Assembly (NCBI RefSeq): GCF_006384975.1
Contig: NZ_CP021645.1
Span: 5,050,001-5,114,000, forward strand
Direction of reading: 5' to 3'
From: Pseudomonas oryzihabitans
GTDB lineage: Bacteria; Pseudomonadota; Gammaproteobacteria; Pseudomonadales; Pseudomonadaceae
Length of the DNA: 64,000 nt
Shown: piece by piece, positions 55,003-62,990 of the stretch
Numbering within the stretch: position 1 is the first letter of the stretch
Layout: each line of letters opens with the position of its first letter
Made by a program: the position numbers and the translations under genes
Notes under the pieces: model-generated
Database searches by the model: none
What the model saw: only the letters and a program-made list of their open reading frames with translations
What the model was told of the DNA's origin: nothing

Positions 55003-56316
55003 ATGAATAGTAGAGAACAGATGTGTGAGCAAGCCCTCATTCGTGTTCTCGATAGCCTCTATCCTGATGGGGATCAGCAGCTAAGCTCATTTGTAGTTAG
55101 CATACCAGGTAGGCCGGTAACGAATTTTGGGCTTGTTGCCACTATATTCGTCAGGGAGCGTAAATATATCGAGGCTCTGATTTTTCTTAGGCGAAATGGA
55201 GCGCGTCACCTTCGAGATATCTCGATCGGTTCGCTATGGTCGATCGTTACCAACTTTGTGACAGAACACTACTACTACATATCTAATGGGCGGCTAAATT
55301 TAAATTCAGGCGTTTCTTTGGCTAAGCAAATCTCCCCTGAAGGGATAGCAGTACTATCTAAGGCGTTATTTCGCTCTTCGCTTTTTAGTGTAATTAACAA
55401 AATCACCCTCTACCCGCTAGTTACAGTTAAGGTCGAGAATGGATTTCAATCCCGCCACTTCGCGTTTATAGGCTCGGATGGATTAGCCGCAGCTCTTGAG
55501 GTCTTTGGGGCTCGTCATTCGTCGTTGATCCCTGCCCAATTTCCGCCATTTTTGCACTTGCAACAGTATGGGGAGCCAACCGGGAACTGGTTATGCATCA
55601 GCTCTCCTGATTCGTTAATTGCCCGCAAGCTCGCATGTGCGACTTTGGGCGCTCTCGCACTTACACCTATTAGGAGAGAGCGATATCTGCAAACCGGGCG
55701 ATCAGTTCACGGCGGTTATTGCACGGTGGCGAACGGAGTTGTTTCGTATACCGCGGGAACCGCGCCGATGACGCCACGGATATCTAGCGACATCGTTCTC
55801 ACACAAGCTGATCACACCTGGTTAGAGATTCTCAGTACGTTGTTCGATCATGAGGAGCATGCGCAAAGGTCGCATGTGCGGGCTCTCGAATACTTTCATC
55901 GCGCTTGGTTCGACGAATCTAGGGAACGCTTTCCCACCCTATGTATGGCGTTGGACTCTTTAGTTGGAGCACAGACTGGCCACACCAAGGCAGCAGTGGA
56001 TTTTGTCGTATCTACACTCGGTGAGCCAGTTGATCAAGATAGACTGCGCATGCTTCTGAAGCTTCGTGGCGCAGTCGTCCATGGCGCTGCTCCTGACGTT
56101 TATGAGTCGCAGTTCTATGACGCCTACTACGCCCAGTACTTAGTGGATCCGATCTGTGATTTAGAGTTGGTTGTAGCGAGGTGTCTAAGACAAGAGATTT
56201 TTCAGGGTAAGCTGCACGCGCACCCAGATCCGCATGCTGAGATAATTACGCGTGCGCAGGAGTCGGGGCGACTTCCTCGTAACATGCGCGGAAGGTCGAT
56301 CATTGCAGACGATTAA
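55003..56316 (+). CDS. Uncharacterised protein with a C-terminal HEPN-like (Apea-like) domain
   Basis: 437 residues from the ATG at 55003 (an ATG at 55021 is also possible). I do not recognise the N-terminal two thirds, which have no signal or membrane segment (FVVSIPGRPVTNFGLVATIF, FLRRNGARHLRDISIGSLWS). The C-terminal part reads like an Apea-type HEPN domain: FPTLCMALDSLVGA, then LRMLLKLRGAVVHGAAPDVY with R355 and H360 in the RX4H spacing of HEPN ribonucleases, and a helical end (VDPICDLELVVARCLRQEIF). HEPN proteins of this kind are found in abortive-infection and toxin systems. Codon use is plainly AT-richer than the surroundings (TTT, AAT, ATA codons), indicating transfer. Convergent with the AAA ATPase gene. 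Confidence 0.7.
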   Translation: MNSREQMCEQALIRVLDSLYPDGDQQLSSFVVSIPGRPVTNFGLVATIFVRERKYIEALIFLRRNGARHLRDISIGSLWSIVTNFVTEHYYYISNGRLNLNSGVSLAKQISPEGIAVLSKALFRSSLFSVINKITLYPLVTVKVENGFQSRHFAFIGSDGLAAALEVFGARHSSLIPAQFPPFLHLQQYGEPTGNWLCISSPDSLIARKLACATLGALALTPIRRERYLQTGRSVHGGYCTVANGVVSYTAGTAPMTPRISSDIVLTQADHTWLEILSTLFDHEEHAQRSHVRALEYFHRAWFDESRERFPTLCMALDSLVGAQTGHTKAAVDFVVSTLGEPVDQDRLRMLLKLRGAVVHGAAPDVYESQFYDAYYAQYLVDPICDLELVVARCLRQEIFQGKLHAHPDPHAEIITRAQESGRLPRNMRGRSIIADD

Positions 56317-56657
56317 TTAAATTACTGGATAGGCGAGCGCTGTCAAGGACTCCAAAGCCAGCGGCCGGCGGTGGTTCTTCGCCCATGGCCAACGTGCGTT
56401 CGTAAAAATCGAGCCTTGGTTAATTGCTCAGTAGAGGGTGACTCATATTTTTATAAACCAAGTTAATTGAAATAACCACTCTTGCTAGAGTCGGGCCTGC
56501 CAATATCGGTGAAAACCGGCTAGAGAGAAAAAAATCGCCGTAACCCGTATACTTAACGTTAGGATGATTTGATCAGTGGATTTTTGGCTAAAATAAATCT
56601 ATCCCCTTTTTTATTGAGTCGGCGCCCAGCAGGTGTGCCGACTCAAGATCAATTAAC
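56317..56657. other. AT-rich convergent intergenic region with a terminator-like hairpin
   Basis: No ORF of note. TTGAGTCGGC...GCCGACTCAA (about 56613-56643) forms a ten-pair stem just beyond the ATPase stop; neither flank offers a T run in the reading direction of either gene except the T6 tract before it on the plus strand, so its role as a terminator is uncertain. The rest shows nothing I can name. Confidence 0.45.
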
Positions 56658-59096
56658 TTAAAATGGGATATCCGGGGCAGGATCATCTGGCCCTGCCGAG
56701 TATTGATTGGGAGCCTGCGCTGCGGCAGGCATCATCGCAGCTGCTATAGCGCCCCTTAATTCGACGGCATCGTCATTTTTAGGCGTACCAACAACCACGT
56801 TAAACGTCTCTGCTCCGGCTGCAGCATCGCCAAGATTGGCTATCAAATTTTCACCTTCTGGCTCAACGTCAACTGGATCTAAATCGATGAAGTTACGGCC
56901 CATCATCATTTTATAATGAGGCATATGATCCATAACTTTGAATATTTTGAAAAAAATCCTCATGTAGTTGTGCGCCATGCCATCGCTTATGGCTACGTAA
57001 AGCTCGTCTGGCGAATAGTGGGAGCCATCGTTTACCCAGCTGATCAAGGACTGGCACTGAACTTTTTCCTGCCCTTCAAACTTTCCAATTATGACGCTCG
57101 TATCTGTATTTCCCAGGATTTTGAAGTAATTTTCCAATATTCTGCGCATTGTGTTCTGAATGGTAAGTGCAGGTAATGGATTTTTCGTCAGCTCCGCCCA
57201 AAGAAGCTGGTAGGAGGTTTTAATTGGGTTCGTCTCAAACCCTTCAATTCTCGAAAAACAATCCGGTTTTCGTACTATCCAAAATGTTTCATCCTTTATG
57301 GGATTATCGCCAGCCCTTTGAGGGTTAAACGTGATTTCTTTGTGAAAGTGCACATTATGGGTCAGGATAAAGACCTGCTTGATGTTGTTCCCCTTCTGGC
57401 GAGCGTCGTGAAAGAGTTTTTTGATTAAACTACTCACAATGAATAGCACGTCGCTATCCAGGCTTGAAACTGGGTCATCAATGACGACAATTCGATCAGT
57501 ATTGATACCCGAGGTCGTTATGCTTCCCCTCAGCAAATGATAGAAATACAGGAAGGTAACGAAGGTCTTTTCGCCTTCACTGAGCGTTGCCTTAGCATCA
57601 GTTCCATCGCTTCTAATCAGTCGATATGAATTATCGGTACATGCAGTATCTAGGGAGAAGCTTCGAAAGCCGAAGTCCTTGAGTATTTTGTTTATCGCAA
57701 TTACGGTAGGCCTTACGCTTGTCAGCGAAGTTTCGATCTTTGCAATTTCCGCGTCAGCTATAGAGATGTCTAATTCTGCTTTTTCCAAGCTTGCGCTAAT
57801 GCCAAAAATTGCTTTGCTAATACGATTAATATCATTGGTGTAGTCAGTGAGAGTGTCTTTAAGCTCAACGTCGAGAAGATACCGCCAAACCGAGCCTGTT
57901 AACCTTTTTTGTTCGACGGAGAAGTCTGAAACAAGGCGATTATGCTCAGAGACCTTTAGGTTGGCTGAATTGATTAGCTCAGAAATTTTTTGTGGAACTT
58001 CAGCAAGATCTTCCAGCGCTACATCGATACTTGGACTAGCCACTTTTTGATCAATGCGCTGTCTGTTTACCAATATGATTGCATTTAGGGCGTGTAATTC
58101 AGCCTCAAGTTTTTCTTTGTCTAAATGCTTGCAGTCCGTGGTCAGGAGTGTCTGAGCTTGGGCTAACAGTGTATCTGCTGTTGACCAATAAGTATCGCGA
58201 AACTGCGATAGAGCTCTAGTGTCAGCCTCAAATGTTTCGTCGAAGTAATCTTCAAGCCTCTTCTCGAAATCATGAGGCAATTGCTGTTGGCAGAAAGGGC
58301 AGTCATTATCTGTATGGCCCAGATACCTCGTACCTTGCCTAATCCAGTCACTGTTTCCTAAGTGCTGGATCATCGCAGATACACTGACATCCTCTTTGCC
58401 AACCACTTTTTTGCTGAGCACAGGATTTTGTTCAAGCCCTACCAAACGAGACAGATCAAGGCTAGGAACAGTAGTCATTGGTGATGGTGCGTCACGATAG
58501 AGAACGTCTGCGCGTTTGCGCAAGTCTTCTAATTCAGCCAGCTGCGATGTATTATCTTTGTACTCCTGCAAGACCCTATTCTTGAAGGCTTCTTTATTGT
58601 TTCTCAGGCCTGTAAAAGCTATTTGAAAATCATTGTCGTGTTTCTGTTTTTGCTCCCAGCACCGTGTTAATAGCTTTGCTTCCAGCGCTTTTTTTTCGCC
58701 GATCTTGCCGCTTTCGCCATCGAGACCTTTTAGGTTTTCTTGTGCTCTAGTTTTGACCTGTTCGTAACCGCGTCTTTCTCTCTGAAGCGCCTCTAAACGA
58801 TCAAGCTGCGCCTTCTCGGTTTTTCCCAGCGTGAAAACACCCTTGAACTGCTTCGAATCAGTGAAGTTCGCAGCGATGAAGTCGTTGTTATAGACCATGG
58901 CAGGGATCGGATTGCCCTTTGCCCAGGTGACCTTGGAGGCGGCTGATAGTGCTGGCTCGTCTATAAGCCTGCTGATCGTTGTTTTGCCTGCTCCATTTGC
59001 ACCGTAGAAATAATTAACAGTCTTCAGGTTTTGAATCGTTTCGGGGGTTACGGAGCTGTAGGTCGCTATGCCGGAAAGGGTGATCGATTCAATCAT
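56658..59096 (-). CDS. AAA_13-family ATPase, RloC/PrrC-like (possible anticodon nuclease)
   Basis: 812 residues from the ATG at 59096 (59105 also possible). ABC/SMC-type ATPase: Walker A GANGAGKT (32-39), a long helical middle with CPFC at 266-269 (a zinc-hook-like pair, as in RloC), signature LSEGEK (505-510), Walker B with D-loop IVVIDDPVSSLD (536-547), and a switch His in ILTHNVHFHKE (H580). After the ATPase comes TMRRILENYFK (R651, E655 in RX3E spacing) and SWVNDGSHYSPDE (H693), which resemble the catalytic Arg-Glu-His set of PrrC and RloC anticodon nucleases. The last 55 residues are Ala/Pro/Asp-rich. AT-rich codon use marks it as foreign. If it is a nuclease, it would cut tRNA during phage attack; this is an inference from motifs. 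Confidence 0.8.
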   Translation of the reverse strand: MIESITLSGIATYSSVTPETIQNLKTVNYFYGANGAGKTTISRLIDEPALSAASKVTWAKGNPIPAMVYNNDFIAANFTDSKQFKGVFTLGKTEKAQLDRLEALQRERRGYEQVKTRAQENLKGLDGESGKIGEKKALEAKLLTRCWEQKQKHDNDFQIAFTGLRNNKEAFKNRVLQEYKDNTSQLAELEDLRKRADVLYRDAPSPMTTVPSLDLSRLVGLEQNPVLSKKVVGKEDVSVSAMIQHLGNSDWIRQGTRYLGHTDNDCPFCQQQLPHDFEKRLEDYFDETFEADTRALSQFRDTYWSTADTLLAQAQTLLTTDCKHLDKEKLEAELHALNAIILVNRQRIDQKVASPSIDVALEDLAEVPQKISELINSANLKVSEHNRLVSDFSVEQKRLTGSVWRYLLDVELKDTLTDYTNDINRISKAIFGISASLEKAELDISIADAEIAKIETSLTSVRPTVIAINKILKDFGFRSFSLDTACTDNSYRLIRSDGTDAKATLSEGEKTFVTFLYFYHLLRGSITTSGINTDRIVVIDDPVSSLDSDVLFIVSSLIKKLFHDARQKGNNIKQVFILTHNVHFHKEITFNPQRAGDNPIKDETFWIVRKPDCFSRIEGFETNPIKTSYQLLWAELTKNPLPALTIQNTMRRILENYFKILGNTDTSVIIGKFEGQEKVQCQSLISWVNDGSHYSPDELYVAISDGMAHNYMRIFFKIFKVMDHMPHYKMMMGRNFIDLDPVDVEPEGENLIANLGDAAAGAETFNVVVGTPKNDDAVELRGAIAAAMMPAAAQAPNQYSAGPDDPAPDIPF

Positions 59097-59580
59097 GTCT
59101 CTCATCCATGGGAGGGAAATAGGGGAGCAAGCCAAAGGGTGGTGCTAATGCCGCACCCTCACCCTGGAATCCAGAGCAGGAAATGGCATTTTGAGGTCTC
59201 AGCATAGACCACTACACCAGCTCGTGAAGCCGGTCGCGCTTGAGAATAGCATCGCGAGCCCGGAGTAGTGATCTTCTATGTTTATCCGTCGCTCTGGGGA
59301 GTGGTTAAGCGCGTCCTACGATCCCGGCCACAGTTAACCGCCGTGCATCTCCTCAAATTGCGCATCATCGAAAAGGGAGCATATTTATTTTTCGACCGCT
59401 GTCCGCTTATGGCAGGTTTCTGCCAGTCGTGAAGGGTAGTACCCTCCAGAATCGGACAATCTTTTTCGTAGCCTGAGAAGGCTGCTCTTTAGGCTTGAGG
59501 GCAACTACGAACTAGGCCGGTTGACGGATTAGGATTGCCGCCGGGATATGGCCGCAAGCTCACCTTGGCCTCTCAACAAA
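59097..59580. other. Intergenic region at the right edge of the AT-rich island
   Basis: No credible gene. It contains the ATPase promoter region (leftward) and the 3' flank of the GGDEF-EAL gene. GCATAGACCACTAC (59212-59225) resembles GCATAGACCGGTAC (54742-54755) just after guaA, the only direct repeat I found that brackets the island. A short palindromic tract (GGCAGGTTTCTGCC, 59413-59426) is also present. Confidence 0.4.
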
Positions 59581-61527
59581 TCAAACCTCCAACACCTTCT
59601 CCAAATGCTCCCCCTCCAACCAACCCCTAATCTCACTCGCCCGCATAGGCTTGGCGAATAGATAGCCCTGGGCCCTGGCGCCGCCGAGGTTTTTCAGGGC
59701 GTCGAGTTCGGCGACGGTCTCTACGCCTTCCACGATGCATTCCAACTCCATGTCCTGGCACAGGGCGATCAGTGACCTGACGATCTTCACGCTGGCCGGG
59801 TCGAGGTGGAGGTTGGTGACGAAGGTGCGGTCCACCTTGAGTTTGGTCAGCGATAGCGCGTGGATCTGGCTCAGGCTGGAATAGCCGGTGCCGAAGTCGT
59901 CGAGGGAGATGCCGCAGCCCAGTTCGCGAAAGCGGCTGATGGCGCGTTGGGTCTGGGGCAGGTCCTGGATGGCGGCGGTTTCGGTGATTTCCAGATCGAG
60001 GCAGGCCGGGTCGAAACGGCTGTTCTTGATCAGCTCGACGATCTGCTGGGCGGCGTCCTCCGAGCCACAGTCGTGGGCGGACAGGTTGAAGGCCAGGCGG
60101 ATACCCGCCGGCCAGCGTGCGGCGGCGTTCAGGGCCTTGTTCAGCAAGGGGAGGGTGAGGCGATTGACCATGCCGATGCGCTCGGCAATGGGGATGAAAT
60201 CATCCGGCGGTACGTGGCCCAACTCTGGGCTTTCCCAGCGGGCCAGGGCTTCGAAGGCCACGGTTCTCTTGCTGTGAAGGTCCACGATGGGCTGGAACAC
60301 CATGTAGAACTCCCGCTCCAGATCGGCGCGGCGCAGGGCCTGTTCGGTCAGCCCGTCGCGGCTGAGCTGCTGGCGGTGAGTGGTACTGAACAGGCAGGCC
60401 GTGCCGGGGCGGTGACGCTTGCTCTGGTACAGGGCGTAGTCGGCGTATTCATAGACGTCCGTGGCGGAGGATGCCTGGTCCGGGAAGGTCGCGATGCCCA
60501 GAGATCCGCTGATCTGAATGGGGATGTCCACCAGCAGGAAGGGCTCGCGCAGGCTGGCGCAGATGTCTTCGCCAAACGCGCGCAACTGATTGTCACTCAT
60601 GGCCTTGGTGATGATCAGGCTGAATTCGTCGCCGCCCAGTCGGGCCAGGTGCACTTCGTCGTCGAGCAGCCCGGCCAGGCGCTGGCCCACCTGATAGAGC
60701 AGCCGGTCACCCACGCTATGGCCATAGAGGTCGTTGACCGGCTTGAAGCCATCCAGGTCGATGAGCCCCACGGCCAGGCGAGTCTCCTGCTCGCGGGCGC
60801 GGGCCAGCAGCGTATCGAGGCGGGAAAAGAATTGCCGCCGATTGGCCAACCCGGTCAGGCTGTCCTGATTGGCCAGCTTGAGGTTTTCCTCGCTGAGTTT
60901 TGCCGTCTGCGCCTGCATGTTCACCAGCCGGGTGAAGTCGGTGTACTGCGCCTTGAGGATGACCAGCATGGCGATGGACACCAGCAGGACATCAATTGCC
61001 GTAGCCACGAAGGTGATGATCTGGGTGGAGGCAAAGAACACCACGAACGCCGTGTTGACCACAACGGCGGTAGCCAGGGCTGCCGGCAGCAGGTGCATCA
61101 TGCAGAAAGTGCAGCCGATGACGGTGATGGCCATATAGAAGGCGACATACGCCTGGCTATAGCTGTCGCCATAGGGAAACAGGGCCAGCGACCAGGCGGT
61201 GAACGCCATGGCCATCAAGGGCGCGAGTCTATTGGTGCGCTTCAGCGCCGTCAGCATCTGTGCCGGGCTGCGCGTCTGATGGCGCGTGCGCAGCCATTCC
61301 GCCGCCCGAATCACGCCGAACAGCGTCATGATCAGTGGGCAGTACACCACCAGCCAGCGCGGGGCGAGCTTGAGGTGGGTGCTCGCCAGCATCAGGGTGT
61401 TGCTCAGCAGGATGAAGTACATCATCGGCAACTGGCGAGCCAGAGCGGTGTATTGCGCCTTGACCAGGCCAGGGTTGTCCTGGGGTACGGACAGCAAGGC
61501 TCGCACGCCGAGCAGGGTTCTTTTCAT
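59581..61527 (-). CDS. Membrane GGDEF-EAL protein, cyclic-di-GMP metabolism
   Basis: 648 residues. N-terminal membrane part of about six helices (about 25-200: MMYFILLSNTLMLASTHLKL, WLVVYCPLIMTLFGVIRAAE, AFTAWSLALFPYGDSYSQAY, FYMAITVIGCTFCMMHLLPA, TAVVVNTAFVVFFASTQIIT, IDVLLVSIAMLVILKAQY), GGDEF domain (LARLGGDEFSLIITKAMSD, intact; about 220-375), EAL domain (FEALARWESPELGHVPPD, NLSAHDCGSEDAAQQI, DDFGTGYSSLSQIHALSL, DRTFVTNLHLD; about 395-640). Both catalytic signatures are present. The signal sensed by the membrane region is unknown. GC content is back at the genome level. Confidence 0.93.
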   Translation of the reverse strand: MKRTLLGVRALLSVPQDNPGLVKAQYTALARQLPMMYFILLSNTLMLASTHLKLAPRWLVVYCPLIMTLFGVIRAAEWLRTRHQTRSPAQMLTALKRTNRLAPLMAMAFTAWSLALFPYGDSYSQAYVAFYMAITVIGCTFCMMHLLPAALATAVVVNTAFVVFFASTQIITFVATAIDVLLVSIAMLVILKAQYTDFTRLVNMQAQTAKLSEENLKLANQDSLTGLANRRQFFSRLDTLLARAREQETRLAVGLIDLDGFKPVNDLYGHSVGDRLLYQVGQRLAGLLDDEVHLARLGGDEFSLIITKAMSDNQLRAFGEDICASLREPFLLVDIPIQISGSLGIATFPDQASSATDVYEYADYALYQSKRHRPGTACLFSTTHRQQLSRDGLTEQALRRADLEREFYMVFQPIVDLHSKRTVAFEALARWESPELGHVPPDDFIPIAERIGMVNRLTLPLLNKALNAAARWPAGIRLAFNLSAHDCGSEDAAQQIVELIKNSRFDPACLDLEITETAAIQDLPQTQRAISRFRELGCGISLDDFGTGYSSLSQIHALSLTKLKVDRTFVTNLHLDPASVKIVRSLIALCQDMELECIVEGVETVAELDALKNLGGARAQGYLFAKPMRASEIRGWLEGEHLEKVLEV

Positions 61528-61889
61528 TAGGCAGTGCTCTGAAATACGACGAGGTAAATCACCGAGCGGCTTATCCTTCCAGCCTGGACGGAGCAGAAGC
61601 TAGACGCTTCGCTTATGGGAGGGTGTCGGCCAATCCGCGGATTTCTGCAGTCTTTACGACTGGTGGCACTTTGCTTTCTTTTAGCGAGCCGCTCGTGAAG
61701 GTAGAGGCGATACCTGGGGCTGGTAGCGGAGTTTTACGGACGCCTAGCTGCGATTGGTCTTTGGGTGATGGCGAGCGTGGGCAAGAGGGGGAGTACGCCG
61801 GTTACCAGGCGATTGCGCTGGTCTTTCGGCTTCGTCTTCGGCCCAGAATCCAATGGATCTCTTTCTGAGCCTCACGTCGATATGAAAAA
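61528..61889. other. Gap between GGDEF-EAL gene and MITE-like element
   Basis: Nothing I can support as a gene. Small open frames exist (for example about 80 codons on the plus strand from 61623), but they lack family features, have no good ribosome site and run into the inverted repeat. The GGDEF-EAL promoter should lie at the left end. Confidence 0.4.
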
Positions 61890-62128
61890 AAGCCCGCCAT
61901 TCGGCGTAATGCTGTTCACTTAAGCATTTGAGGTTTGACGGGAGTCCTTCAAAAAATCGCTGCCAGCCTCCAGCAGCGATTTTTTGTATGGTTTTGGGCA
62001 TTGAGCGGGGCTCCGACGCCTAAATTTCCCCGCACAGGATAGAAATCAGGCCACGAAAAACGCCACGGCTCTCATGGAGTCCGTGGCGTTTTTCTTAAGT
62101 GAACAGCATTACGCCATTCGGCGGGCTT
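61890..62128. mobile_element. MITE-like element, 239 bp with 35-bp terminal inverted repeats
   Basis: The left end 61890-61924 starts AAGCCCGCC and finishes GTAATGCTGTTCACTTAAG. The complement of the right end 62094-62128 starts AAGCCCGCC and finishes with the same 19 bases; only the four or so bases between differ (ATTCG versus GAATG). The inside holds two terminator-like stems, AAAAAATCGCTG...CAGCGATTTTTT (about 61950-61984) and AAAAACGCCACGG...CCGTGGCGTTTTT (about 62056-62093). No transposase is encoded, so any movement would need one in trans. The GCTGTTCACTTAAG end looks like IS4-type termini, which is an impression only. Confidence 0.65.
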
Positions 62129-62145
62129 TCTAAAGTCTGGGTCAC

Positions 62146-62823
62146 TCAGCCGAGCTTAGCCAACAGCGCATCCGCCGCATCTTCCGAACTGGCCGGATTC
62201 TGGCCAGTCACCAGGTTACCGTCTTCGATCACGTAGCTGCGCCAGTCCGGGCCTTTCTCGTAGTGGGCGCCGAGTGTCTTGAGTTCGTCTTCCACCAGGA
62301 AGGGCACCACGTCGGTGAGTTGTACCGCGGCTTCTTCGCTGTTGCTGAAGCCGGTGACGGTGCGGCCCTTGACCAGCGGCGTGCCGTCGGCGGCCTTGAC
62401 GTGGCGGAGCACGCCGGGGGCGTGGCAGACCAGGGCGAAGGGTTTGCCGGCCTGGGCGAAGGCTTCGAGCAGGGCGATGGAGTCGCGGGATTCGGCGAGA
62501 TCCCAGAGCGGGCCATGGCCGCCCGGGTAGAAGAGGCCGTCGTAGGCGTCGGCCTTCACCTCGGTCAGGGGGAGGGTGGTGGCCAGGGCTTTTTGCGCTT
62601 CGGGGTCGTTCTTGAAGCGTTCAGTGGACTCGGTCTGGGCGTCGGGGGCGTCGCTCTTGGGGTCCAGCGGCGGTTGGCCACCGGCGGGGGACGCCAGGGT
62701 GATCTGGGCGCCGGCATCCTTGAAGACGTAGTAGGGCGCGGCAAATTCTTCCAGCCAGAAGCCGGTTTTCTTGCCGGTGTCGCCGAGTTGGTCGTGGGAG
62801 GTCAGGACCATCAGGATCTTCAT
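62146..62823 (-). CDS. DJ-1/PfpI-family protein (type 1 glutamine amidotransferase-like)
   Basis: 225 residues. MKILMVLTSHDQLGDTGKKT, GFWLEEFAAPYYVFKDAGAQ, ITLASPAGGQPPLDPKSD, the acidic residue in GLFYPGGHGPLWDLAES, and the nucleophile Cys in FALVCHAPGVLRHVKAADG. The E-C-H set fits the glyoxalase III/chaperone-type Hsp31-like subgroup that removes methylglyoxal. Cytosolic. The gene follows the right end of the MITE-like element by 17 bp, so the element may supply its 3' stem-loop. Confidence 0.88.
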   Translation of the reverse strand: MKILMVLTSHDQLGDTGKKTGFWLEEFAAPYYVFKDAGAQITLASPAGGQPPLDPKSDAPDAQTESTERFKNDPEAQKALATTLPLTEVKADAYDGLFYPGGHGPLWDLAESRDSIALLEAFAQAGKPFALVCHAPGVLRHVKAADGTPLVKGRTVTGFSNSEEAAVQLTDVVPFLVEDELKTLGAHYEKGPDWRSYVIEDGNLVTGQNPASSEDAADALLAKLG

Positions 62824-62990
62824 CGCGCGTTCCTCGAACTTGTCAGGGTATTGCTAGACAGACCCCCGTGAGCGCGGACAAGTGCCGAGGCGGTGCATCA
62901 GCGGTAGAGCAGCCCATCCGTGACCGGCAGTACAGGGGAATGCCGGAGTCCTACCCCTGCGGCAGCGGTTAGGACTCCATTGCTGAGCGG

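Noticed and set aside
56613..56650. Intrinsic terminator of the AAA_13 gene
   Set aside because: There is a good stem, but the T tract stands on the wrong side for a minus-strand transcript, so I list it only as a hairpin.
59260..59275. CGGAGTAGTGATCTTC as a right attachment site matching the guaA end (GGGAGTGATCCTG)
   Set aside because: Too short and gapped to separate from chance; the flanking bases do not match.
61623..61868. An 81-codon plus-strand frame beside the MITE-like element
   Set aside because: No ribosome site, no family features, and biased Arg/Gly content; it ends just before the terminal repeat.
61744..62001. An 85-codon minus-strand frame reading out of the MITE-like element
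   Set aside because: Much of it is translation of the inverted repeat and an internal stem; no transposase motif is visible.
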